This document shows positions 1 through 7,868 of a DNA stretch of 64,000 nt, one piece after another (position 1 is the stretch's first letter; every line of letters starts with the position of its first letter). This DNA is from Vibrio toranzoniae (GTDB lineage: Bacteria > Pseudomonadota > Gammaproteobacteria > Enterobacterales > Vibrionaceae). The stretch spans positions 2,790,001-2,854,000 of the forward strand of contig NZ_AP025514.1 of the NCBI RefSeq assembly GCF_024347655.1. The letters run 5' to 3'. The position numbers and the translations under genes are program-made. The notes under the pieces were generated by a model. It had not been told where the DNA came from and made no database searches. It saw only the letters and a program-made list of their open reading frames with translations.

Positions 1-2198
1 TCGAAGTTGAATTGGTTGATCGCCAATTTCGCCTCACCCGATTTTCCGACACGAACGTCTTCATCCAAACACACGCTCGAACCCGATTGTTTCCAACAGT
101 GCGCTTGAACATCGGCAAACTGCTTATCGACATCCGCCTTTATTGCGACAGGTTGATCTAACACCCAAGGGCCTTGCTGAGTGGTAATTTTGACTCTGTC
201 TAACGAGCCATCCCAAATAAGAGAAGGCTTTTGAATCAATTCACCAGAAATCGCTAAGCTTGTCGACACGATGTCAGATATCACATCAAGTGTTACCGTA
301 TGCTTCTTCTCACCGCCACTCACCGTTAAGTCGATACTTTCAACGCTTTGCTCTTGATAGGTTAAGTTCTTGGCTTTTAATACAAGATCAGCTTGAGCTT
401 CAGGTAATGGTAGGGGAACCACAGAGCCATTGAGCGACAACGACTCAAGTGTTGCCTCGCTATTCCAATCAACCTTATCGACATTTAAAGCAAGATCGAC
501 CTTCGGCTCTTTCGTTGGGCCGCTCAGTTGGATGTTACCAATCACTCGACCTTTCAACTCGGGGATACTTTTTAGAAGATCAGGGACGTAAATTTCAACG
601 CCCATGTCCCATTGTTGATCAAGCTGACCCAAAGCCTTGATTGAGTTAACACCGTGAGCCAAACTCAAACCACTGGTCTTCAGTTTAGGTTCACCGCTCG
701 CACTGCGATCCGACGCCGACAATTGGCCTTCGATATCCAGAGGATATTCTCGCAAGATCCCTTCAATATCCAACTTAGGCAGCTCAATCGCCCAACCTCC
801 CGCTTCGGTCAATTCACCCGAGGTGACGATGCTTCCGCTAATGTTACCTTCGGCTTCTGGCCACTGGAGGCCAGGTTGAATATCTTTGAGCGTCACATCA
901 GCTTGCCAGTTAACGAGACTCTTCCAATTCGCTTTAACGACACCGTTAAGTTCACCGCCTAGCGTGTTCAGCTTAAGACGCTCGAGCTCAATCTGTTCCG
1001 TCGTACCTTTACCCTGTAGATCGATGGCTAACTCAGGAATCTCCTTACCATCGGCTTCACCTTTAAGTTGAACATTGAAACCATCTAGTGAACCATCGGC
1101 TTTGAATTGCTCAATTGTCGCTTGGTAATCGCTTTTTCCGGTAAGGGGCCACTGCGCTTGCCCGCCCTCTAAAAGAAGGTCAAATGGCAGAGTCGGCTCT
1201 AAGGGTTGAATATCCCCAGACAACTTTGCCTCAATCAATTCAGAAAACTGAGAATCTAGGTTTAGCTTGGCAACACTCCCTTGTGCTTTCAGTGATAATT
1301 TCTGGCCTGCTAGGTCGGTTTCTTTAACCAACGCATCCAAAGAAAGATCTAACGGGTAACCTTCTTTCAGCTCAACCTTTACTGCAAGATTAGCGCTTGC
1401 TTGTGGCATATCGAGTTCTAAAGTTGAAACATCGACCGTATGTTTGCCTGCCTTAGCTTCGAGACCAAGGTGGTTGACGATAATTGGCGTTTCTTGATCT
1501 AAAGTGAAACGGTTTAGGTCAAAACGCTCCAGTACAACCTGTAAAGGAATCCAGACTTCAGGCAGCTCGATCGCTGTTTTAGCGGTTGATTCTGGCTCGA
1601 CCGCTTCTGCTTGCGTTTCTTCTGTCGACTCAGCAAGTTTAACTTTCAGATCATTGAATAAAGTTGGCGATACCGTCAGCTTTTCACCCTGCATGCTCAG
1701 AGCTGTAGAGAACAAGCCCCATTCGATTTCATGACCTAAGATATTCAGTTTAATATCAGACAAAGCGACGCGATTGATCACTATAGGTAAAGGTGTTTTC
1801 ACCGATGTCACTGGCGGAGCCGGTTCTGTTTCTTCTGTAGAGGCAGGAGGCAATTCAGTCAATGCGAAGTCTAAACCTTGAATCGTTAAACGGTCGACAC
1901 ACAACTTAGGGTCGAGTAAACAGCGAGGATTAATAGCCAGTACCAATTTTTTAACTTTGGTATCAATATGAAGGCTATCATCTTTAAACTTCACATTATT
2001 AAGCGTAAAGCTTGGGAACAGTGCCCCTTTGGTGCTTTCCACTTCAAGTTGTGGCAATGCTTTTTCAGCGCCCCATAGCACTGTGTTCAACCCTGGGTTA
2101 GTGAACAACACGAAACCGAGCAAGGCTATCAACAACAGCAAAATAGACGTCAATGAAATCGACGTCCACTTAATGCATTTGCCCATCACTTTGATCAT
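1..2198 (-). CDS. tamB: TamB, inner-membrane component of the translocation and assembly module (3' part cut by window edge)
   Basis: TamB is an inner-membrane-anchored, periplasm-spanning protein that works with the outer-membrane protein TamA in outer-membrane protein insertion and lipid transport. The reading frame is open from an ATG at 2198 to the window edge, giving about 732 residues; family members are about 1200-1300 aa, so the C-terminal DUF490/TamB domain lies outside. Residues about 11-32 form one hydrophobic anchor (KWTSISLTSILLLLLIALLG), followed by the long repetitive AsmA-like beta-rich region. The start overlaps the tamA stop codon by four bases (ATGA), which implies translational coupling. 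Identity rests on this partner and on the overall architecture. Confidence 0.9.
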   Translation of the reverse strand, partial: MIKVMGKCIKWTSISLTSILLLLIALLGFVLFTNPGLNTVLWGAEKALPQLEVESTKGALFPSFTLNNVKFKDDSLHIDTKVKKLVLAINPRCLLDPKLCVDRLTIQGLDFALTELPPASTEETEPAPPVTSVKTPLPIVINRVALSDIKLNILGHEIEWGLFSTALSMQGEKLTVSPTLFNDLKVKLAESTEETQAEAVEPESTAKTAIELPEVWIPLQVVLERFDLNRFTLDQETPIIVNHLGLEAKAGKHTVDVSTLELDMPQASANLAVKVELKEGYPLDLSLDALVKETDLAGQKLSLKAQGSVAKLNLDSQFSELIEAKLSGDIQPLEPTLPFDLLLEGGQAQWPLTGKSDYQATIEQFKADGSLDGFNVQLKGEADGKEIPELAIDLQGKGTTEQIELERLKLNTLGGELNGVVKANWKSLVNWQADVTLKDIQPGLQWPEAEGNISGSIVTSGELTEAGGWAIELPKLDIEGILREYPLDIEGQLSASDRSASGEPKLKTSGLSLAHGVNSIKALGQLDQQWDMGVEIYVPDLLKSIPELKGRVIGNIQLSGPTKEPKVDLALNVDKVDWNSEATLESLSLNGSVVPLPLPEAQADLVLKAKNLTYQEQSVESIDLTVSGGEKKHTVTLDVISDIVSTSLAISGELIQKPSLIWDGSLDRVKITTQQGPWVLDQPVAIKADVDKQFADVQAHCWKQSGSSVCLDEDVRVGKSGEAKLAINQFNF

Positions 2199-3907
2199 AA
2201 TTCTGGCCCTAAACTAAAGTGCAGTTGGAACTCATCGCCTTTCTTCGCATCTAGACCCCAAGCAAAATCTAAACTCACAGGACCAACAGGCGACGCCCAG
2301 CGAACACCCACACCAGTACCATGTTTCCATTCAGGTTTATCATTGAATGCATCACCAATATCGTAGAAGGCGGCTCCCCACCAGTTTCCAACCAATCTGT
2401 ATTGGTATTCAAATGAGCTGGTGGCAATGTATTTTGCCCCCGTTAGTGCGCCACTTTCATCACGAGGAGAGATAGATTCATAGCCATAACCACGAATACT
2501 ATTGTCACCACCGGCAAAGAACCTTAGTGAGGGAGACAACTTATCAAATTCATCGGCAAAGTTACCGCCGAATTGAAGTTGAGTTAAGCCTCGGTGATTG
2601 TCACCAATGCTGCGAATCCATGCCGTTTGTCCCTGAAAACGCACCACTCGAGTTTCAGACAACAAGGTGTCATCTGCAGCTTCCACCATGATGGTTTGTT
2701 TATCGCCCCACATTGGCATCGAGCCACCACGAGTTCGAGTTCTTGAGAAAGAGATCCCCGGCAACACGAATTGCGCTAAGTCATCTTGCAGACCTTGCTC
2801 ATAGTTTTCGAGCAAATATCGAATAAAGACAGTGCGCTGCCAGCCATTATCAAGACGCCAATATCTTTCTAACGCTAAGTTTGACTCCAAACTCTTAGTA
2901 TCACGGTTATCTAAATTCTTCATTCCGTACTTAACTTGATAATAATCATTAAGAACATCATCTAGCGGGATTTTATAAGTCGCGGTTATAGTCTGCTCAG
3001 GCTTAGAAATTGACAGACTACTATTGAAACTGTGACCACTGGCGTTAACCCACGGTTTCTTCCATTTGAGAGTGCCTTTTACACCAAGGTCGGTTGATAC
3101 ACCGATACCCGTTTCGATTTGGTTACGCGATTGTGGAGCAAGGCTCACCTTCATCGGAATTTCACGGCCTTCGCCCAATTGACTTAAATCCGGTTCAACA
3201 AACACAGAAGAGAACCAATCCGTATTGGACAGGTTTTGGTTATACTCGCCGACTTTGGTAATCGAGTAAGCATCTCCATCTTTAAAAGGCTTAAGAGATT
3301 GAACTTTGTCTTCCTCGATCTGGCTACCAGTCACCTTCGTTTCACCAAAGTGGTAGCGAATACCACTGTTGTAATGCAATCGAACATATGCACGATTAAG
3401 TTCCGGGGCGACTTCGAGTTTACTCACTTCATAAGTTCCATCAAAGTAGCCTTTCGCCAAGCCAAGGTTACGCACTGAAGACTTTAACGAATCGTAATTA
3501 CCATGATTGAGAACCGATCCTTTAGACAAGTTACTTTTTGCCACTAAAGCCAAAAAGTCGGGATCATCTTTTGCTTCTCCGCTGAGCACGATATCAGAGG
3601 TATAAATTAGAACAGGCTCGCCCGGTTCAACAGACACAATAAGCTCAGAATCATCTTCAGAGCGAGAGAATGTAATACTAGGTTGGTAATAGCCCAAAGC
3701 ATTAAGCGCTTCTTGAATCATGGATTCCAAGCGTGATTGGAACCTAAGCGAAACTGAATACTCCTCTTCGGGAATGGCACTTAAATAAGCATCCACATTG
3801 TCTTCAAGCGCACCTTTAACCCCTTCAATTCTAAGGGATACATCAGCGTAAGCGAGTGTCGAGGACAGCAGAGTGCCAATCAGAACTGGTAAAGTTTTTC
3901 TTATCAT
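2195..3907 (-). CDS. tamA: TamA, Omp85-family outer-membrane protein
   Basis: TamA is the outer-membrane barrel of the TamAB assembly module and a BamA paralogue. The 570-aa product begins with a cleavable signal peptide (MIRKTLPVLIGTLLSSTLAYA). POTRA domains occupy roughly residues 22-260, and a 16-strand Omp85 barrel follows, with the family features FFAGGDNSIRGYGYESISP and a C-terminal strand ending in FSLGPEL. Length matches E. coli TamA (577 aa). It lies upstream of and overlaps tamB, and diverges from msrA, as in the E. coli msrA-tamA-tamB order. Confidence 0.95.
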   Translation of the reverse strand: MIRKTLPVLIGTLLSSTLAYADVSLRIEGVKGALEDNVDAYLSAIPEEEYSVSLRFQSRLESMIQEALNALGYYQPSITFSRSEDDSELIVSVEPGEPVLIYTSDIVLSGEAKDDPDFLALVAKSNLSKGSVLNHGNYDSLKSSVRNLGLAKGYFDGTYEVSKLEVAPELNRAYVRLHYNSGIRYHFGETKVTGSQIEEDKVQSLKPFKDGDAYSITKVGEYNQNLSNTDWFSSVFVEPDLSQLGEGREIPMKVSLAPQSRNQIETGIGVSTDLGVKGTLKWKKPWVNASGHSFNSSLSISKPEQTITATYKIPLDDVLNDYYQVKYGMKNLDNRDTKSLESNLALERYWRLDNGWQRTVFIRYLLENYEQGLQDDLAQFVLPGISFSRTRTRGGSMPMWGDKQTIMVEAADDTLLSETRVVRFQGQTAWIRSIGDNHRGLTQLQFGGNFADEFDKLSPSLRFFAGGDNSIRGYGYESISPRDESGALTGAKYIATSSFEYQYRLVGNWWGAAFYDIGDAFNDKPEWKHGTGVGVRWASPVGPVSLDFAWGLDAKKGDEFQLHFSLGPEL

Positions 3908-4103
3908 GTTTAATTGGTTGAAGAAGTTATCAGTACGTAAATGAGTGAAAATAAATCATACCGTTAAAAGGGCACTGAGTCTGTAATAAATCCAGTAATA
4001 ACACGGTCTAATTTGAAGACTTAATCAATATTAACCAACCGTTAATATCAGCCTACCGTTCATAAAAACCAACGCGGTAAACGTATGCAAGAAGGAACAT
4101 AAC

Positions 4104-4733
4104 ATGCTAAACAAACAACCTCTGGTGTCCGCAGCAACCGCATTACCGGGAAATGCTGACCCAATCCGAATCACTGAGCGCCATTTCGTCAATCAGACCG
4201 ACTTGCTAGATACCCCTACAGGTTCTCAACAAGAAGTCCTGCTTGGCATGGGATGCTTCTGGGGAGCTGAGCGTTTGTTTTGGCAATTGCAAGGGGTTGT
4301 CTCTACCTCTGTGGGTTACGCAGGTGGATACACAGTCAACCCAACCTATGAACAAGTATGCTCAGGGCAAACTGGCCATACCGAAGTGGTTCGTGTGATT
4401 TTTGACAGCAAACAAACCTCTTTAGCGCGAATACTAGAGACTTTCTGGGAGCGTCATGACCCAACTCAAGGCATGCGCCAAGGCAACGATTTGGGAACTC
4501 AATACCGCTCCGCTATCTACACTTTCAGCGAAGAGCAACAGTCTATTGCCGAGCACTCTAAACAAGAATATCAAAGAGCTATGACTGAATCTTTAGGCAA
4601 CGAGATCACAACGGAAGTTCTACCTGCGGGAAAATATTTTTTTGCTGAAACCTACCACCAGCAATACTTAGCTAAAAACCCTAACGGTTACTGCGGACTA
4701 GGTGGAACAGGGGTTTGCTTCCCGCCACAATAG
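4104..4733 (+). CDS. msrA: peptide methionine-S-sulfoxide reductase MsrA
   Basis: MsrA reduces the S-epimer of methionine sulfoxide in proteins and repairs oxidative damage. The 209-aa protein carries the GCFWGAE motif at residues 50-56 with catalytic Cys51, and two C-terminal cysteines in GYCGLGG and GVCFPPQ (Cys197, Cys205) suited to the resolving and thioredoxin-recycled disulfides. The N-terminal extension of about 40 residues before the catalytic motif is typical of the E. coli-type enzyme. It is transcribed divergently from tamA, and a strong hairpin terminator follows at 4772-4799. Confidence 0.96.
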   Translation: MLNKQPLVSAATALPGNADPIRITERHFVNQTDLLDTPTGSQQEVLLGMGCFWGAERLFWQLQGVVSTSVGYAGGYTVNPTYEQVCSGQTGHTEVVRVIFDSKQTSLARILETFWERHDPTQGMRQGNDLGTQYRSAIYTFSEEQQSIAEHSKQEYQRAMTESLGNEITTEVLPAGKYFFAETYHQQYLAKNPNGYCGLGGTGVCFPPQ

Positions 4734-4771
4734 AGGGCAGTTAGGCACCCTCCTCAAACGATATCCATTAA

Positions 4772-4799
4772 AAAAGGGCTTCCATTAGGAAGCCCTTTT
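4772..4799. terminator. Rho-independent terminator, bidirectional
   Basis: A 12-bp stem (AAAAGGGCTTCC / GGAAGCCCTTTT) encloses a 4-base loop, with A and T runs on both sides. It ends msrA on the plus strand and can also stop minus-strand transcription from ytfK, which converges on it. Confidence 0.85.
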
Positions 4800-4842
4800 C
4801 GCTGTTAATCTATTTGAAGCAGGACCAATCAATAAAGTCCAG

Positions 4843-5043
4843 TTACATCGGCAGCGCAGCAATCGTGCCGTTCACTTCTTTAAAAATAGTAAGCTTTTGT
4901 TTGTCAGAGACTTCAGGAAGAAGCACCTTGCCTTGGTCGAAGCGAAACTCTCCAACACCTTCGATGGCAAATTGGCCCTTGAACAGGACTTTAACGAAAC
5001 GCGCCACTTGATGTGGGCGGTAAGTAGAAAATTTTCTTAACAT
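4843..5043 (-). CDS. ytfK: YtfK-like DUF1107 protein (stringent response modulator family)
   Basis: This 66-aa basic protein aligns along its length with the DUF1107/YtfK family: YRPHQVARFVKVLFKG, then GVGEFRFDQGKVLLP, then a VSDKQKLTIF segment. E. coli YtfK (68 aa) binds SpoT and favours (p)ppGpp accumulation under phosphate or fatty-acid starvation; transferring that role here is inference. The neighbourhood with msrA, tamAB and ytfJ repeats the E. coli ytf region, which supports orthology. It is convergent with msrA and divergent from ytfJ. Confidence 0.85.
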   Translation of the reverse strand: MLRKFSTYRPHQVARFVKVLFKGQFAIEGVGEFRFDQGKVLLPEVSDKQKLTIFKEVNGTIAALPM

Positions 5044-5295
5044 AATACAACCTCAATTCCATTTGAGTACTACAGTCACGCACCTGAACACCACTGTATT
5101 TAAAGCACATTTAATCGCTAATTCCTTTAGCAAACAGCAAGATAATCTATTGTTCATCTTGATATTGATGCATTATACCTTTTGGTAACAAGCCTGCAAC
5201 TTATTTCTACATCGTACGATAAAAAAGTTAAAGAGGCATTTTTCAAATTTCATATTATACTTCCAGTGCAAATAAATAAGCGGAACAAAAATATA

Positions 5296-5847
5296 ATGAA
5301 AAACAAAACTCTACTGGCTTTTCTAGCCGCAGCCTCTCCACTCTTCGCCAATGCTCACAATCTATCTGTAGGTTCAACTCTACCTGCTGTCGATGTTAGC
5401 AACTATGGTGAAATCGTTCTAAACGACGGCAATACCGGATATCAAGCTTGGGCAACCAGCAATCTCCTAGGTAAAGTGCGCGTCGTTCAAGCTATCGCTG
5501 GCCGTAGCAGCTCTAAAGAGCTCAACGCACCACTGATGGCAGCCATCACAGCATCGAAGTTCTCAGAAGACAACTACCAAACTACCACCATCATCAACCA
5601 AGATGATGCTATTTGGGGTACGGGTTCTTTTGTTAAATCGTCAGCAGAAAGCAGCAAAGAAGAATTTCCATGGTCTTCTATGGTGTTAGACGAAGATGGC
5701 ACCGTTGCTTCATCTTGGGCTCTGAAAGAAGAGAGCTCAGCGATTATCGTTCAGGACAAACAAGGAAAAATCTTGTTTGTTAAAGAAGGTGCGCTTAACG
5801 AATCAGAGGTCACGCAAGTCATTGAATTGATTAAAGCGAGTCTTTAA
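5296..5847 (+). CDS. ytfJ: YtfJ family periplasmic thioredoxin-fold protein
   Basis: The product is 183 aa when started at the ATG at 5296, which places a signal peptide (MKNKTLLAFLAAASPLFANA) at the N-terminus; the in-frame extension back to 5182 would bury it. The mature part matches the YtfJ family closely: LGKVRVVQAIAGRSSSKE, YQTTTIINQDDAIWGTGSFV, and a C-terminal DKQGKILFVKEGAL. The fold resembles thioredoxin, but no CxxC motif is visible, so redox catalysis is doubtful. The biological role is unknown. It sits between ytfK (divergent) and the zinc operon. Confidence 0.88.
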   Translation: MKNKTLLAFLAAASPLFANAHNLSVGSTLPAVDVSNYGEIVLNDGNTGYQAWATSNLLGKVRVVQAIAGRSSSKELNAPLMAAITASKFSEDNYQTTTIINQDDAIWGTGSFVKSSAESSKEEFPWSSMVLDEDGTVASSWALKEESSAIIVQDKQGKILFVKEGALNESEVTQVIELIKASL

Positions 5848-5880
5848 TCAGATATTCACCTCTTTTTCGATACCTTATCA

Positions 5881-5911
5881 AAGGATATTGTTATATTGTA
5901 ACAGTATCCTT
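5881..5911. promoter_or_regulatory. Candidate Zur box / dyad operator before the zinc operon
   Basis: The 31-bp region is an almost perfect palindrome centred at 5896: AAGGATA pairs with TATCCTT on the outside, and the core TGTTATATTGTAACA resembles the gammaproteobacterial Zur consensus GTTATnnTATAAC. It lies about 27 bp upstream of the DUF2607 start, where it would overlap the promoter. The hairpin is followed by TTTTTT, so a second role as terminator for ytfJ is possible. Repression by zinc-loaded Zur is inference from the motif and the downstream zinc genes. Confidence 0.65.
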
Positions 5912-5937
5912 TTTTAATTCTGTGGTTAATCATCCTC

Positions 5938-6228
5938 ATGTGGCAAGACACACCCAACAATGTGAAACGCAAAACAGGCTTCTTGCTTGGGCTGATGCTC
6001 ATGCTAAGCGTGTTAGCCGCAACACACATGGTGGACATTGACCCGGAGCACCACACCTCGCATCACTGTGAGCTGTTTTCGATAAATCAGTTCATTACGG
6101 CACACTCGCTGCCACAAGTTCCAGAGTTTCATTCAGAGTTTACTGCCTTTATCACAGAGTCAGTAACCTCACTACAGCGCCTCTATTTCGCCTATCTAGC
6201 GCGCTCTCCTCCTGTCAAAAACACTTAA
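5938..6228 (+). CDS. DUF2607 family small membrane or exported protein, first gene of the zinc operon
   Basis: This 96-aa protein resembles the Vibrio DUF2607 family, which has no established function. It has one hydrophobic segment at about residues 15-30 (GFLLGLMLMLSVLAATHMV), then a short His/Asp-rich stretch (DIDPEHHTSHHCELF) that could bind metal. It starts 27 bp after the candidate Zur box and 42 bp before zrgA, so it is probably the first gene of the zinc-regulated unit. A role in zinc handling is inferred from context and the histidine cluster only. Confidence 0.72.
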   Translation: MWQDTPNNVKRKTGFLLGLMLMLSVLAATHMVDIDPEHHTSHHCELFSINQFITAHSLPQVPEFHSEFTAFITESVTSLQRLYFAYLARSPPVKNT

Positions 6229-6270
6229 TTACCACTACTTTTTAATTAACCTTTATTCAGGAAACAAAAC

Positions 6271-7011
6271 ATGAAACCTTCTATTTTAGCCGTTGTTATC
6301 GGCATGACTGTCTCTACTAATGTTCTAGCAAACGAAGAATTCCGCTCTCATGGTGCGCACGTACATGGTCAAGTTGAAGTAAACATCGCTCAAGACGGGC
6401 AAGAACTGCTGGTTGAAGTAACAGCACCAGGTGCCGATGTGGTTGGCTTTGAACATGCTCCAGAAACAGCAGAGCAAAAGAAAGTGCTTGAACAAGCTAT
6501 CGCACAACTGAACAAGCCAGACGAGTTGTTTAGCTTTAACAATGCGAGCTGTACTCTGAAATTTAAATCAGTGACTAACACGCTAGAAGGCGACCATGAT
6601 GATCATGAAAACCATGACCACGCTGAACACGCTGAACACGCTGAACACGGCCATGATGACAACGAAGGCCATGACCATGCTGAACACGATCATGACGACC
6701 ACAAAGACCATGAACACGCTGAACACGCTGAACACGCTGAACACGATCATGACAACCACAAAGACCATGACCACGCTGAACATGATCATGACGACCACGA
6801 CCATGAAGGCCATGACCACTCAGAAGGCGGCCACGGTGAGTTCACTGTTGAGTACCACTATGAATGTTCAGATATTGCTAAGCTAGATACAGTTAGCACT
6901 CAGTGGTTCTCTAAGTTCAGCAACACTGAAAAAATGACGGTGAACCTACTAACAGACACTGCTCAAGTGCAAGAAGTACTTAACGCAGAGCGTATTAGTT
7001 TCCGATTCTAA
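6271..7011 (+). CDS. zrgA: ZrgA, histidine-rich periplasmic zinc-uptake protein (DUF2796)
   Basis: The 246-aa protein has a signal peptide (MKPSILAVVIGMTVSTNVLA), an N-terminal conserved part (HGAHVHGQVEVNIAQDG), a central metal-binding region at about residues 107-187 made of HD, HDD and HAEHAEH repeats, and a C-terminal conserved part with EYHYECSD. This matches the DUF2796 family called ZrgA in Vibrio, part of a second zinc-uptake system beside ZnuABC. A GGAA ribosome site precedes the start. The His-rich stretch probably captures zinc in the periplasm and hands it to the transporter encoded downstream. Confidence 0.88.
   Translation: MKPSILAVVIGMTVSTNVLANEEFRSHGAHVHGQVEVNIAQDGQELLVEVTAPGADVVGFEHAPETAEQKKVLEQAIAQLNKPDELFSFNNASCTLKFKSVTNTLEGDHDDHENHDHAEHAEHAEHGHDDNEGHDHAEHDHDDHKDHEHAEHAEHAEHDHDNHKDHDHAEHDHDDHDHEGHDHSEGGHGEFTVEYHYECSDIAKLDTVSTQWFSKFSNTEKMTVNLLTDTAQVQEVLNAERISFRF
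6590..6830 (+). repeat. Imperfect tandem repeats encoding the His-rich tract of ZrgA
   Basis: The 9-bp unit CACGCTGAA (His-Ala-Glu) runs in tandem near 6619-6648 and again near 6714-6745, embedded in larger His-Asp-rich repeats (HDHAEHDHDDHKDH). Such repeats can gain or lose units by slippage without changing the frame, since the unit is a multiple of three. Confidence 0.8.
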
Positions 7012-7041
7012 TCACGCCTAGATCGGATTAAACGTAAATAA

Positions 7042-7073
7042 GCAGCCAAGTAAGTACCTACTTACTTGGCTGT
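7042..7073 (+). terminator. Hairpin in the zrgA to ABC-transporter gap; possible attenuator or mRNA-processing site
   Basis: A perfect 14-bp stem (CAGCCAAGTAAGTA / TACTTACTTGGCTG) closes a 2-base loop, 31 bases after the zrgA stop. The 3' side is TTCAAATC rather than a long T run, so it is a weak terminator at best. It could protect the zrgA message and lower expression of the downstream transporter genes relative to the periplasmic protein. Confidence 0.55.
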
Positions 7074-7151
7074 TCAAATCGGTGTGCTCTAGGGAATTTA
7101 TGCTTCTAATTGCTGTCCAGTAGATACACCGCTTTAATTATTGGAGCTCGC

Positions 7152-7868
7152 ATGTCTTCTGACAGTTCATCACTTGTGGTCAAACTCGAAAATATTAGCT
7201 TTCGTTGGAAGCCTGAATTACCACCTACACTAGAGATCCCTTCTCTACACATCCAAGCTCAAGAGCACCTTTTCATAAAAGGGCCAAGTGGTTGTGGCAA
7301 ATCTACATTGCTAGGGTTGCTGACTGGAATCAACCAAGCCGAGCAAGGTGAAGTCTCTATCTTAGGCCAAGACCTGACTCAGCTTACACCTCGTCAAAGG
7401 GACAAATTCAGAGCCGACCATATAGGTTATATATTCCAACAATTTAACCTGCTCCCTTACCTGTCAGTGATCGACAACGTGACGCTTCCTTGCCAGTTCT
7501 CAAAGATTCGCAAGCAGCAAGTTGCTGAAAGTCAAAGCAGCCTGCAAGCCACCGCTCAAGAATTACTATTACGATTAAAGCTACCTCAAGCTCTAATGGA
7601 CAAGCCCGTTACTGAGTTGAGTATTGGTCAACAGCAACGTGTCGCGGCAGCTCGTGCCTTAATCGGACAACCAAAGCTCATCATTGCCGATGAACCGACA
7701 TCCGCTCTGGATCACGACAACCGAGAAGCTTTTATCGAACTGTTACTAGAGCAAGCCGATCAGGCAGGTTCTACTCTGATCTTTGTGAGTCATGATCCAA
7801 CACTAGAAAAACTGTTCACTCGAACCATAGATTTAAAAACCATTAACCAAGCTAAGGTTGTCGTATGA
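7152..7868 (+). CDS. ABC transporter ATP-binding protein of the zinc operon (MacB/LolD type)
   Basis: The 238-aa ATPase has a Walker A motif GPSGCGKST at residues 44-52, a Q-loop in YIFQQFNLLPYLSV, the ABC signature in LSIGQQQRV and Walker B in LIIADEPTSALD. LolD/MacB-type ATPases pair with FtsX-like permeases, and exactly such a permease overlaps its stop codon. The ATG at 7152 is preferred over an in-frame start at 7110, because it gives the usual N-terminus before the first beta strand. By context it powers the Zrg zinc system, although this ABC class is normally mechanotransmissive rather than a classical importer. Confidence 0.87.
   Translation: MSSDSSSLVVKLENISFRWKPELPPTLEIPSLHIQAQEHLFIKGPSGCGKSTLLGLLTGINQAEQGEVSILGQDLTQLTPRQRDKFRADHIGYIFQQFNLLPYLSVIDNVTLPCQFSKIRKQQVAESQSSLQATAQELLLRLKLPQALMDKPVTELSIGQQQRVAAARALIGQPKLIIADEPTSALDHDNREAFIELLLEQADQAGSTLIFVSHDPTLEKLFTRTIDLKTINQAKVVV

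Noticed and set aside
5856..6056. Minus-strand frame over the start of the DUF2607 gene
   Set aside because: It runs across the Zur-like dyad and the DUF2607 start with no ribosome site; the plus-strand gene is better supported.
6583..6886. Long open frames on both strands over the His-rich part of zrgA
   Set aside because: They are by-products of the repeated CACGCTGAA and CATGAC codons; they lack ribosome sites and real gene features, and ZrgA explains the region.
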